A DNA stretch of 64,000 nucleotides. Origin: JAJYKC01 sp035545735. Lineage in GTDB: Bacteria; Acidobacteriota; Terriglobia; Bryobacterales; Bryobacteraceae. Within the stretch, counting starts at the first letter, position 1. Every line of letters begins with the position of its first letter. This document shows positions 44,451 to 52,334 of this stretch, piece after piece. The notes under the pieces are model-generated. The model had not been told where the DNA came from. It saw only the letters and a list, made by a program, of their open reading frames with translations, and did not search any database. Location: the NCBI GenBank assembly GCA_035545735.1, contig DASZXS010000013.1:12659-76658 (forward strand), given 5' to 3'. The position numbers and the translations under genes were made by a program.

Positions 44451-47090
44451 GGGCTTCTGCGACCGGTAGAACGTATTGATATCGCTTTCCTGGTTGGATT
44501 TCTTGGCCTCGCAGAGCTTCGCACGTTCCAGAACGTTGGCGTAGATCCGGGGACCGCCGGTGAACGTGTCCGCCTTATCGCCGAAGAAGTCCGTGAGCTC
44601 CTTTAAGGACGACGCGTCACAGAAATTCTGCCCGGTCCGAGGCAGTTGTGCCCCGAATTCCGATCCGCCGCCACGCGGAGCGCGCCCCAGAATCTCACTG
44701 TAATGCGCCTTGACGAACTCGAATGGCATCCGTTCGGTCCGGCGGGAGACAGGCGGAGTGAACAGCAGAGACCCCGTTTCGCGCATATCGAGATCGGGGC
44801 GCAGCACCAAATCCAGCGCCGCGCCCGCGACGGAAGGCTCGCGGAAGCGGCCGAGAGCCAGGATGAGCGAATGACGCTGCTGTCGATCCCGCACATTGTT
44901 CAACTCCGTCACCATGCGATCAAATAACGCGCGGTCGCCAAACCAGGCGGCGGTGGCGAGAACGCCGCCGACCATATCGGAATCGACTCCCTTGCGATTC
45001 TTAAGCCAGCCTTCGGCAAGTGAGCGCGCCTGGTGCGCGAGCACGCGGTCATCGCCCGCGGTCGCGGCAAACGGCACCAGGCCGGCGCGCAGCAGCCGGG
45101 TTTCGGAGTCATCGCCCGGGCGGGCGCTCCAACCCAGGCTCCGGGCGCGGGAGCCAAAGAGTTTGCGGACGAAGGAGGCGTAATTCGGCTCCAGCTCCGG
45201 CTCGATAAACCGGTGCGACGCGGCCACGATGGTCCGCACCTCGGACACAATCTGGCGCTCCGGCGAAGAGGCGAACTCGGGCATGGCTTCGAGGAGCGCG
45301 CTCTCCCGCATCTCGCCGCCATCGGCGAGTGAACTCATGTCATTCAGCAGCGACCGTTGTTCGGCCAGCGAAAGCTCCTTCGCATGGGCGAGCAGGTTCT
45401 TGCGAAGGCCCTCCTCATACCGGACCAGGTAGTAGCCGCCCGCGCGGGCGTTTGCCATGAGGGTATTCGGGCAACCCGAAGCTTGCGTCAGCGGGAAAGT
45501 TTGCGTCCGCCTGGTCAGCAAAAAGCATTCCTCTTTCATGGCCGAAGGCATACCATAACGCACGCAGACAGGCGTCTCCCAGAGTTTGCCGGCGTCGCCG
45601 TCCGACCCGATGGGAAGGAAGCGCTTCTGGCTTAAGGTAAGAGCTGGTTTGGCGGAACAATCGAGAGACACGGAAACCAACGGCACGCCCGGCTGCAGGA
45701 GAAAGCTCGAAAACGCTTGGGTCAGCTCGGGTTTGGCGGCGCTGCTGATGGCATCCAGAAAATCGCCGAGGCGGGCGTTTTTATAGGCGTAGCGGTGGAG
45801 ATAGCCGCGAACGCCTTCCTGGAATTGCTTTTCTCCGGCCCACAGCTCGAACATGCGGATGACGGCCGCCCCTTTCTCATAGGTGATGCCATCGAAGGCG
45901 TTCGAAATATCGTCTTTCGAGGTAATGGGCTGCCGGATCTGGCGCGCGGAAACCAGGCTGTCGTCGTGCATGGCCGAGAATTTGCCTCTCAGATCGTCCA
46001 GGCGGGTGTTCCAGCCGGGCTTCCATTCCGCCAGGATCTTGGAGGAGGTCCAGGTGGCGAACGCTTCGTTCAGCCAGGTGTCGTCCCACCAGTTGAGCGT
46101 CACCAAATCGCCAAACCATTGGTGCGCCATCTCGTGCGCGGCTACGCTCGCATAGAGGCGGCGGCGGGTTTCGGTGTCTGTGGCCGGGTCACCGAGAATC
46201 AGCGTCTGCTGGTAAGTGATGAGGCCCGCGTTCTCCATCGCCCCAAAGCCGTAGGTGAGCGGAATCGCGACCCCATCGAGTTTTTCGTACGGATAGGCGA
46301 TTCCAAAGTAATTCTCCAGGCGATCGAGAATTTGCCCGGTGATCTCGGCGGCGTATTTCGCCTGGTAGCCCTTCCCTTTGGGCGCGATGACACGCAGCGG
46401 AACGTGGTTGCGTCCCGCGGTTCCGGCATTCACCACGTCGAAAGGTCCCACGGCGAAGGCGACCAGGTAGCTCGGCAGGGGCTTCGACTCCTGAAACACC
46501 ACCTTCTTCATCCCGCCCGACTCCGGGGTTTCCGAGACTTGCGGGGTGTTTGAGAATGCTCCGTCTTCTTTCCGGACGTGCAGCGTCAGCCGCCAGGGCG
46601 TCTTGAAGTCGGGCTGGTCAAAACAGGGGAACGCGCGGCGGGCGTCGGTGGATTCAAATTGGGTGAGCAGGTAGCGATTGCCGGCGTCGTCGCCCTCGAA
46701 GATTCCAGCGCTGGCGCGGCGGCTGATCTCGCCGGAGTAGTCCAGATGCAACCGGGCGGCGCCGGCCGGAATTTGAGCATCGAACCGGAGCGCAAAGAAA
46801 TCGGAATTGCCGGGCTCAACGGTGGCGCGATGCTCGCGCCCGTTCTCTCCCAGGCTTGCTTGCTTCACGTGAAGCCCGATGCCGTTCAACCAGATCCGGG
46901 AAGCTGGATGGGCCAGGGTTATATCGATCGAGATGGCGCCGGTGAACGTAGCCTCGCCGGGAACGACGGTCAGTTCAGCCGCATAGCGAACCGGGCGGAC
47001 CGAGTCGTCCAGCTTCAACGTGGGCGGAGCATCGGCAGCGGCGCCGGCGGCGGATGCCGCGAGCATCAGGAACGCGCATATCTTGGACAT
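44448..47090 (-). CDS. Secreted M1-family zinc aminopeptidase
   Basis: 880 residues with a signal peptide (KICAFLMLAASAAGAAADA). The M1 signature is complete: GAMENAG (substrate amine recognition), zinc site H319-E-M-A-H323 and third ligand Glu342 (NEAFATW). A C-terminal ERAP1-like helical domain fills the last third. It removes N-terminal residues from peptides in the periplasm or outside. I chose ATG 47090 over 47114 because it leads straight into the signal peptide. Confidence 0.93.
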   Translation of the reverse strand: MSKICAFLMLAASAAGAAADAPPTLKLDDSVRPVRYAAELTVVPGEATFTGAISIDITLAHPASRIWLNGIGLHVKQASLGENGREHRATVEPGNSDFFALRFDAQIPAGAARLHLDYSGEISRRASAGIFEGDDAGNRYLLTQFESTDARRAFPCFDQPDFKTPWRLTLHVRKEDGAFSNTPQVSETPESGGMKKVVFQESKPLPSYLVAFAVGPFDVVNAGTAGRNHVPLRVIAPKGKGYQAKYAAEITGQILDRLENYFGIAYPYEKLDGVAIPLTYGFGAMENAGLITYQQTLILGDPATDTETRRRLYASVAAHEMAHQWFGDLVTLNWWDDTWLNEAFATWTSSKILAEWKPGWNTRLDDLRGKFSAMHDDSLVSARQIRQPITSKDDISNAFDGITYEKGAAVIRMFELWAGEKQFQEGVRGYLHRYAYKNARLGDFLDAISSAAKPELTQAFSSFLLQPGVPLVSVSLDCSAKPALTLSQKRFLPIGSDGDAGKLWETPVCVRYGMPSAMKEECFLLTRRTQTFPLTQASGCPNTLMANARAGGYYLVRYEEGLRKNLLAHAKELSLAEQRSLLNDMSSLADGGEMRESALLEAMPEFASSPERQIVSEVRTIVAASHRFIEPELEPNYASFVRKLFGSRARSLGWSARPGDDSETRLLRAGLVPFAATAGDDRVLAHQARSLAEGWLKNRKGVDSDMVGGVLATAAWFGDRALFDRMVTELNNVRDRQQRHSLILALGRFREPSVAGAALDLVLRPDLDMRETGSLLFTPPVSRRTERMPFEFVKAHYSEILGRAPRGGGSEFGAQLPRTGQNFCDASSLKELTDFFGDKADTFTGGPRIYANVLERAKLCEAKKSNQESDINTFYRSQKP

Positions 47091-47166
47091 GAGACTCTGT
47101 TCCCAGGATCTCACGGCGGCAAAAACGCGAAAGCAAATTGTCTATGCGCCGTCGCCCGCCCATTTA

Positions 47167-47218
47167 CGAGGATGAAAATCCTCGACGGGGAGGGGGCGCA
47201 GGCTGCGTCCGCGCCCCC
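47167..47218 (-). terminator. Double hairpin after the Gly/Tyr-rich gene
   Basis: Ten bases after the stop at 47228, GGGGGCGC (47192-47199) pairs with GCGCCCCC (47211-47218). A second hairpin follows, CGAGGAT and ATCCTCG (47167-47184). There is no clear U tract, so it may act as a transcript-end stabiliser as well as a terminator. Confidence 0.5.
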
Positions 47219-47227
47219 GATGCAGTT

Positions 47228-47758
47228 TTAGTAACCGTAGGGCGCGACTACGCAACTGGGGTAATAGTGCCAATAGCCGCCGGCGTCGTAGTAGCCGGAC
47301 GGGTAGCAATAGTCGGGCGCGTAGCCATAGGGGTAGTAAGGCGCGGCATAGATGCCAAAGCCCCAGCCGCCGCGGCCGTAGTAGCCACGGTAGCGCGGCG
47401 CGTAATAGCGGCCGCCGTAGTAGCCGCGATAGCCATAACCGCCACCCCAGCCACGCCCGCGATCGTAGTGGCCCCCTCCCCGGTAACTGCCGCCTCCGCG
47501 GTAGCTTTCTCCCCCGCGAAACTGGCTTCCTCCGCGGTATTGTCCGCCGCCGCGATACTGGCCGCCGCCACCCCGCGAGTATCCTCCGCCACCGGAGTGT
47601 CCGCCCCCGCCCCGCGAGTATCCTCCGCCACCGGAGTGCCCGCCGCCTCCTCCGCGCTGGGCCAGCACCTGGACGGGACTGAAGAAGATCACGGTAGCAG
47701 CCATCAGCACAGCCGGCGCAAGACCTGATTTTATGAATCTGAATCCATTCTTTGTCAT
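47228..47758 (-). CDS. Secreted Gly/Tyr/Arg-rich low-complexity protein
   Basis: 176 residues. A signal peptide (AVLMAATVIFFSPVQVLAQ) leads into a GGGGHS/GGGGYSR repeat region. A YRGGG(S/Q) section comes next, then a tyrosine-rich tail with YYGGRYYAPRYRGYYG and two cysteines. There is no recognised domain. Composition resembles structural or adhesive extracellular proteins and gel-forming low-complexity proteins. The Tyr/Gly/Arg mix is encoded by GC-rich repeats, so expansion and contraction are likely. The ribosome-binding site is inside a hairpin (47766-47783). The function is unknown. Confidence 0.75.
   Translation of the reverse strand: MTKNGFRFIKSGLAPAVLMAATVIFFSPVQVLAQRGGGGGHSGGGGYSRGGGGHSGGGGYSRGGGGQYRGGGQYRGGSQFRGGESYRGGGSYRGGGHYDRGRGWGGGYGYRGYYGGRYYAPRYRGYYGRGGWGFGIYAAPYYPYGYAPDYCYPSGYYDAGGYWHYYPSCVVAPYGY
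47571..47648. repeat. 39-bp tandem duplication inside the Gly/Tyr-rich gene
   Basis: Two nearly identical 39-bp copies (47571-47609 and 47610-47648) encode two 13-residue GGGGHSGGGGYSR units. The copies differ at only a few bases, consistent with a fairly recent slippage event. Confidence 0.8.
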
Positions 47759-47765
47759 TGAAAAC

Positions 47766-47783
47766 CTCCCAACTGCCTGGGAG
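47766..47783 (-). promoter_or_regulatory. Hairpin covering the ribosome-binding site of the Gly/Tyr-rich gene
   Basis: On the minus strand CTCCCA pairs with TGGGAG around a six-base loop, with one extra U-G pair possible. The 3' arm contains the GGGAGG ribosome-binding site, six bases before the ATG. This could restrain translation in a temperature- or factor-dependent way. Confidence 0.45.
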
Positions 47784-48004
47784 AATGCAGGCCGACTGCC
47801 ACTTGTAAATCTTTGAAAACATTTCGAGGCCCTCTACAGGGATTTGCTCATATTCACCAGTGCGGCCGGATGCAACCACCGGCGAGCCACTGGACAGACG
47901 CGAGAGCCGGAATTTCCCTACCGGCCCCCTGCCCGGCGAGAGGTGGACATATTTTCAAAATGCGTTCATCATCGTCTGATCGTGAGGCGGTATCGGGAGG
48001 CAGG

Positions 48005-48418
48005 ATGAATCGTCAGGACGGGCATGGATTGATCCACCTCCGTAGCGGCTTCGGCGTGACCGAAACCATCCAGCGGCTAGAGACCCTGCTGGAGCGCAAG
48101 GGAGTTCAAATCTTCTGCCGGATCGATCACAGCGGAGAGGCGGAAAAGGCCGGACTCTCGATGAGACCCGCCTGCCTTTTGATTTTCGGGAACCCCAGGG
48201 CCGGGACGCCGCTCATGATCGAATCGCCGACGCTGGCGATCGATCTGCCCTTGAAGGCGCTTGTCTGGGAGGACGAAAACGGAGCCGTGAGGCTAACCTA
48301 CAACAGCGCCGGTTACCTGCGCGATCGACATGGGTTGCGGGGCGACGCCGGACCTCTCTCCGCGCTGGAGCCGCTTTTCCGGGAAGCCGCCGCTGCTGCG
48401 GCGCCTTCCCTCGATTAG
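48005..48418 (+). CDS. DUF302 domain protein
   Basis: 137 residues from ATG 48005 (GGGAGGCAGG upstream). The DUF302 pattern is clear: SGFGVTETIQRLETLLERKGVQIFCRIDHSGEA, then PACLLIFGNPRAGTPLM and LPLKALVWEDENGAVRLTYN. There is no signal peptide. The open frame reaches back to 47813, but the extension is unlike the family. The function is unknown. The 246-bp gap to the divergent Gly/Tyr-rich gene holds no other gene that I can see. Confidence 0.86.
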   Translation: MNRQDGHGLIHLRSGFGVTETIQRLETLLERKGVQIFCRIDHSGEAEKAGLSMRPACLLIFGNPRAGTPLMIESPTLAIDLPLKALVWEDENGAVRLTYNSAGYLRDRHGLRGDAGPLSALEPLFREAAAAAAPSLD

Positions 48419-48454
48419 CCGCCGCACCCGCGTTTCCCTCGCGCCTGGCGGGCG

Positions 48455-48460
48455 TATAAT
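48455..48460 (+). promoter_or_regulatory. Consensus -10 element before the small membrane protein gene
   Basis: A perfect TATAAT in very GC-rich surroundings, 37 bp upstream of the ATG at 48498. The -35 region (TTTCCC, 17 bp upstream) is weak. Confidence 0.45.
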
Positions 48461-48497
48461 GGCGGCGTTCGCAAGAAACGATGGGGGTGCGGAGAGC

Positions 48498-48689
48498 ATG
48501 GAGAAACGCAGCCGAATTGTAGGTTTGGTGCTGTTGCTGGTCGGAAGTGTGGCGTTAATTTCCAGTTTGACCAAGCCGCGTGTCCAGGCTTTACACGGAG
48601 CGGACATTCTCGGGCTCATCGGCGCGGGGGCGTGCCTGGGAGTGGCGCTATTCGGGTTGCTTGGGCGGCTCAGGATTCGAGAGGGATAA
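48498..48689 (+). CDS. Small two-helix membrane protein, unknown function
   Basis: 63 residues. Two hydrophobic helices (IVGLVLLLVGSVALISSL and DILGLIGAGACLGVALFGLL) with positively charged ends (MEKRSR and RLRIREG) suggest both termini on the cytoplasmic side. GGTGCGGAG precedes the ATG and a TATAAT lies 37 bp upstream, supporting this start. I do not recognise the family. It reads convergently with the formylglycine-generating enzyme gene. Confidence 0.6.
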   Translation: MEKRSRIVGLVLLLVGSVALISSLTKPRVQALHGADILGLIGAGACLGVALFGLLGRLRIREG

Positions 48690-48709
48690 TCGGGCCGGCC
48701 GGGATCCCC

Positions 48710-49702
48710 TCAAAGGTCGCGCACGCAACGAAAACCAATATTGGTGGTGGCGCTGGAGGGCGTGTTCGAGGTTCGGGCGGCTACCCGGTAGCGGTTGCAG
48801 TACGACGCGTGGCAGAGGTAAGAGCCGCCGCGCATGACGCGCGCCTCTCCTTCCTGCGGGCCGGCGGGATTGCTGCGGGTTGCGGCGATGTGAAACGAAG
48901 AATGGAACCAGTCCCAGCACCATTCCCAAGTGTTGCCCGACACGCTGAAGAGCCCATAGCCATTGGCGGGAAACGCGTCCACGGGACTGGGCCCGGTGAA
49001 CCCGTCTTCCCCCAGATCGACGTCCGGAAACGTGCCCTGCCAGATGTTGCACATATGTTTACCTCCTGGCGTCAGTTCATTGCCCCACGGAAAGCGCTGC
49101 TGCTCCAGCCCTCCTCGGGCGGCGTACTCCCACTCGGCTTCCGTAGGCAGGCGCTTCCCGGCCCACTCGCAATATTCGACTGCGTCCTGCCAGGAGATCT
49201 GCACCGCGGGATGATCGGGGCGGTCCGAAATGCCGGAGTCCGGTCCTTCGGGATGCCGCCAGTCCGCGCGGCGAACCTTGCACCACCACGGCGCGGCGGC
49301 CACGGTATCCTCCACCAACTCGCCGCGGCGCTCCCGGGGAATGTGACCCTGGAAGACGAACGACCATCCAAATTGTTCGGCGCCGGTCCGATAACCGGTG
49401 GCGCGGACGAACTCCGCGAACTGAAGATTGGTAACCGGGCGCGTGTCGATATAGAACGGATCGAGAGTTACCTCGCGGACGGGGCCCTCTCCGTCCGCGG
49501 CGAATCCATCGCGATCTTCGTTTCCCATCAGAAAGGCACCGCCATCGAGACGCACCATCCCCTCCACGGACCCGCGGCGAGCGCGCGGGCGGTCGCCGGA
49601 CGCCGCGCGGGAAGAGGCGAGCAGAGCGGCGCGCTGGCGCGATGGCACGCAGCACGGATGGGGTTGACCGGCGGCGGCATAAATCTCAAATTCGCGCTTC
49701 AT
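48710..49702 (-). CDS. Formylglycine-generating enzyme (sulfatase modifying factor)
   Basis: 330 residues, FGE/SUMF1 fold. The copper-binding cysteine pair is at 297 and 302 in GGSYLCHASYCNRYR, spaced as in human FGE, followed by NTPSSATTNIGFRC. N-terminal blocks MVRLDGGAFLMGNED and RPVTNLQFAEFV and the mid GKRLPTEAEWEYAARGG also fit. It oxidises the Cys of C-x-P-S-R in sulfatases to formylglycine with oxygen. There is no signal peptide, so it acts in the cytoplasm. It starts 11 bp after the PPIase and is divergent from a CTPSR sulfatase, its likely substrate. Confidence 0.92.
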   Translation of the reverse strand: MKREFEIYAAAGQPHPCCVPSRQRAALLASSRAASGDRPRARRGSVEGMVRLDGGAFLMGNEDRDGFAADGEGPVREVTLDPFYIDTRPVTNLQFAEFVRATGYRTGAEQFGWSFVFQGHIPRERRGELVEDTVAAAPWWCKVRRADWRHPEGPDSGISDRPDHPAVQISWQDAVEYCEWAGKRLPTEAEWEYAARGGLEQQRFPWGNELTPGGKHMCNIWQGTFPDVDLGEDGFTGPSPVDAFPANGYGLFSVSGNTWEWCWDWFHSSFHIAATRSNPAGPQEGEARVMRGGSYLCHASYCNRYRVAARTSNTPSSATTNIGFRCVRDL

Positions 49703-49713
49703 CGCCAAGTCCC

Positions 49714-50469
49714 TCAATTCCGCTCGATGACCGCTTTGGCGCGGAGATGGTCCAGCAGGCGGTCGAGCGCGCGCTTCCGCTTTTCCGACATCAGAAGTTC
49801 TTCGATCTGGGGGCGCACTTCTTCGAGCGCCGCCGGATGTTCCGGCGACCGCTCGTACACCTTGGCGAGATGGAAGCCGAAAGGGGTCTGAAAAATTCCG
49901 CTCACCGAATCCGGCGCCAGCGCGAAAACCACCCGGTCGAATTCCTCCACCATTTGTCCGCGCGGAAACCAGCCGAGGCTTCCGCCGCTGCCGGGACAGT
50001 CCGAGGCGCGGTCGGCGAGTTCCTCGAAACTAACGCCATTTTTCAATTCGCTTTCAAGCGCCTGGATTTCGGCGAGGGCGGCGGACTCCTCCTTGCCGTC
50101 ACCCGTGTTCTTGACAATATGCGCCGCGCGGACGCGCTCCGGAATGACGAGTTCGGCCCGATGCTTGCGGTAATACTCCGTGATCTCTTTCGGCTTCGGC
50201 GCGGCGATGCGCCCGGCATTCTTCTCCACCAGACGCTCAATGCGAACCTGCAGCTCGGCATCGGGAACCGGACCGGAAGCGCCGGCGAGCGCGGCCTGGC
50301 GGAGGAGTAGCCGGTCGATCGCGTTTTCGAGCGCCCACTCCTGGACTCGCGCCTCGATTTCGCGCGGAGGCGTGTGCCTCAACTCCGCCGCCAGATACGG
50401 GCGGATGACTGCGCTTTCAGCCTGAACCAGCGCGGGGTCCAACTCTTCACCATTTACTTTGACCGGCAT
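49714..50469 (-). CDS. Parvulin-type peptidyl-prolyl cis-trans isomerase
   Basis: 251 residues. The parvulin domain (about 108-205) shows RVRAAHIVKNTGD, FEELADRASDCPGSGGSLGWFPRGQMVEEFDRVVF and TPFGFHLAKVYER. An N-terminal helical part resembles SurA/NifM-like chaperones. There is no signal peptide, unlike periplasmic SurA or PrsA. Being cotranscribed with FGE and divergent from the sulfatase, it may help fold the sulfatase before Tat export. Confidence 0.88.
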   Translation of the reverse strand: MPVKVNGEELDPALVQAESAVIRPYLAAELRHTPPREIEARVQEWALENAIDRLLLRQAALAGASGPVPDAELQVRIERLVEKNAGRIAAPKPKEITEYYRKHRAELVIPERVRAAHIVKNTGDGKEESAALAEIQALESELKNGVSFEELADRASDCPGSGGSLGWFPRGQMVEEFDRVVFALAPDSVSGIFQTPFGFHLAKVYERSPEHPAALEEVRPQIEELLMSEKRKRALDRLLDHLRAKAVIERN

Positions 50470-50503
50470 TGTTTAGATTGCGTATCGCCTTGCGTGGAAT
50501 AAG

Positions 50504-51961
50504 ATGAGCGGTATGGCTTTTTACAATCGACGCGAAATGCTTGGCCTGCTAGGGGCGGCCGGCGTAAGCTTCGCCGCCGGCAAAACGCGGCCGAACATTC
50601 TTTACATCATGGCCGACGATCACGCGGCGCACGCCATTTCCGCGTACGGAAGCAAAATTAACCATACCCCGAACATCGACCGTATCGCCAACGGCGGCGT
50701 GCGATTGACCAACTGCTTTTGCACCAATTCTATTTGTACCCCAAGCCGCGCCGCGATTCTCACCGGGCAGTATAGCCACAAGAACGGAGTCTATACCCTC
50801 GACGATGCTCTCGACCCCAGCCGCGATACGGTAGCCAAGGAACTTCAGAAAGCAGGCTACGAAACCGCCCTGGTGGGCAAGTGGCATCTTCATTCCAACC
50901 CGGCGGGCTTCGACTATTGGAACATTCTTCCCGGCCAGGGTGTCTATTACAATCCCGAATTCATTGAGGGCGGCGAAAAGAAAAAGCACCAAGGCTATGT
51001 GACCGACCTGATTGGCGATTTCAGCCTGGAGTGGCTCAAGAAACGCGATACGGCGAAGCCGTTCTTTCTGATGTGCCACCACAAGGCGCCTCATCGCCCG
51101 TGGAACCCCGGGCCGAAGTACAAGGACCTGTTCGCCAACGAGACCATCGCCGAGCCCGACAATCTCTTCGACCACTATGAAGGGCGGGCGCGCAGCGTGG
51201 CGGGGGTGACCATGAAAGTGGGCGAGGACATGAACGCCACCGATGTCAAGCGGGAGCTCCCGAAAGACCTCCAGGGCGACGCGCTGCGGAAGTGGGCCTA
51301 CCAGATCTACATCAAGGACTATCTCCGGTGTGTCCAGAGCGTGGACGACAGCGTTGGAAAACTACTCGATTATCTGGATGCCTCGGGACAGGCGGCGAAC
51401 ACGATTGTGATATACACCTCCGACCAGGGCTTTTTTCTCGGCGATCACGGGTGGTTCGATAAACGGCTGATGTACGAGGAATCGCTGAGGATGCCGTTCC
51501 TGATGCGCTACCCCGGGCGGATTCCGCCGCGGTCGGTGAACCGCGACATGATTCTGAACATCGACTTTGCGCCGATGTTCCTCGACTATGCCGGACGGAG
51601 CGCGCCCGCGGAGATGCAGGGGCGCAGTTTCCGGAGCAATGTGGAAGGGCGCACGCCGCGCGGGTGGCGCACGGCGATGTACTACCGCTATTGGATGCAC
51701 AACACCAACGACCATCACGTGCCGGCGCACTATGGCGTTCGCACCCAGCGGTGGAAGCTGATTTATTATTACGGCAAGCCGCTGGGCATGACAGGCTCCA
51801 ATCCACCGGACACGACGCCTGACTGGGAGCTATTCGACGTGCGCAGCGATCCGCGGGAAATGCACAATCTCTACCATGACCCGCATTACGCCGGAATCGT
51901 GAAACATCTGAAGAACCAGTTGGATACGCTGCAGCGGGAAGCCGGCGACAAACCGGTCTGA
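50504..51961 (+). CDS. Tat-exported sulfatase (formylglycine type)
   Basis: 485 residues. N-terminal NRREMLGLLGAAGVSFAAG is a twin-arginine-type signal. The metal site RPNILYIMADDHAAHA and the modification motif C78-T-P-S-R82 in NSICTPSRAAILTG are intact, followed by GKWHLH and the late YTSDQGFFLGDHGWFDKRLMYEESLRMP. It removes sulfate esters, probably from polysaccharides. Maturation is likely by the FGE encoded divergently 800 bp away. ATG 50513 is an alternative start. Confidence 0.93.
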   Translation: MSGMAFYNRREMLGLLGAAGVSFAAGKTRPNILYIMADDHAAHAISAYGSKINHTPNIDRIANGGVRLTNCFCTNSICTPSRAAILTGQYSHKNGVYTLDDALDPSRDTVAKELQKAGYETALVGKWHLHSNPAGFDYWNILPGQGVYYNPEFIEGGEKKKHQGYVTDLIGDFSLEWLKKRDTAKPFFLMCHHKAPHRPWNPGPKYKDLFANETIAEPDNLFDHYEGRARSVAGVTMKVGEDMNATDVKRELPKDLQGDALRKWAYQIYIKDYLRCVQSVDDSVGKLLDYLDASGQAANTIVIYTSDQGFFLGDHGWFDKRLMYEESLRMPFLMRYPGRIPPRSVNRDMILNIDFAPMFLDYAGRSAPAEMQGRSFRSNVEGRTPRGWRTAMYYRYWMHNTNDHHVPAHYGVRTQRWKLIYYYGKPLGMTGSNPPDTTPDWELFDVRSDPREMHNLYHDPHYAGIVKHLKNQLDTLQREAGDKPV

Positions 51962-52000
51962 GGCGGCCCTTCGCGGCGCGCCCGCACGCGGTCCACCGAA

Positions 52001-52018
52001 CAGTGACTCAAGTCACTG
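52001..52018. promoter_or_regulatory. CRP/FNR-family-like operator upstream of ferredoxin-hemerythrin
   Basis: CAGTGACT-CA-AGTCACTG is an 18-bp inverted repeat containing the GTGA-N6-TCAC core of CRP-type sites. Its centre is about 41-42 bp before the start predicted from the TACACT element, the position used by class II CRP/FNR activators. Confidence 0.55.
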
Positions 52019-52038
52019 CGGCCGGTGGAGTCATTCCC

Positions 52039-52044
52039 TACACT
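52039..52044 (+). promoter_or_regulatory. Candidate -10 element of the ferredoxin-hemerythrin operon
   Basis: TACACT, 4 to 5 of 6 consensus bases, lies 19 bp upstream of the ferredoxin ATG with no good -35, as expected for an activator-dependent promoter. Confidence 0.45.
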
Positions 52045-52063
52045 GGACGCAGGAAAGAAGTTT

Positions 52064-52333
52064 ATGGCTTACGTAATTGCCGAGCCCTGCATCGATGTCA
52101 AGGACACCGCTTGCGTGGACGCGTGTCCTGTCGATTGCATTCATCCCAAAAAAGATGAATCCGAATTCGGAGAGGCCACTCAGCTCTATATCGATCCGAT
52201 TGAGTGCATTGATTGTGGAGCGTGCGTGCCGGTGTGCCCGGTCTCCGCCATCTTCGCACTGGACGACCTTCCCGAGAAATGGGCGCACTACGCGGAGATC
52301 AACGCGGAACATTTCGAGAAAGAGGTGAAATAG
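52064..52333 (+). CDS. 7Fe ferredoxin (FdxA-like)
   Basis: 89 residues from ATG 52064 (AGGAAAGAAG upstream). Cysteines follow the 3Fe-4S/4Fe-4S pattern: Cys9, Cys17, Cys21, Cys25 in CIDVKDTACVDACPVDC, and a C-x2-C-x2-C-x3-CP run in CIDCGACVPVCP. Position 12 is Val, as in the three-iron site. It carries low-potential electrons. One base separates it from the hemerythrin gene. The frame is open back to 52025, but that extension is not conserved. Confidence 0.93.
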   Translation: MAYVIAEPCIDVKDTACVDACPVDCIHPKKDESEFGEATQLYIDPIECIDCGACVPVCPVSAIFALDDLPEKWAHYAEINAEHFEKEVK

Positions 52334-52334
52334 C

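Noticed and set aside
47571..47648. The GC-rich 39-bp repeats as a non-coding satellite
   Set aside because: The period is a multiple of three, the frame stays open, and a signal peptide precedes the repeats, so they are coding.
47759..48004. A gene in the 246-bp gap between the Gly/Tyr-rich and DUF302 genes
   Set aside because: The open frame from 47813 is only an upstream extension of the DUF302 frame; its residues are unlike the family and it has no ribosome-binding site.
52001..52018. Reading the CAGTGACT/AGTCACTG palindrome as a terminator for the sulfatase gene
   Set aside because: The spacer is only two bases, too short for a stable loop, and no T tract follows; its position fits an operator better.
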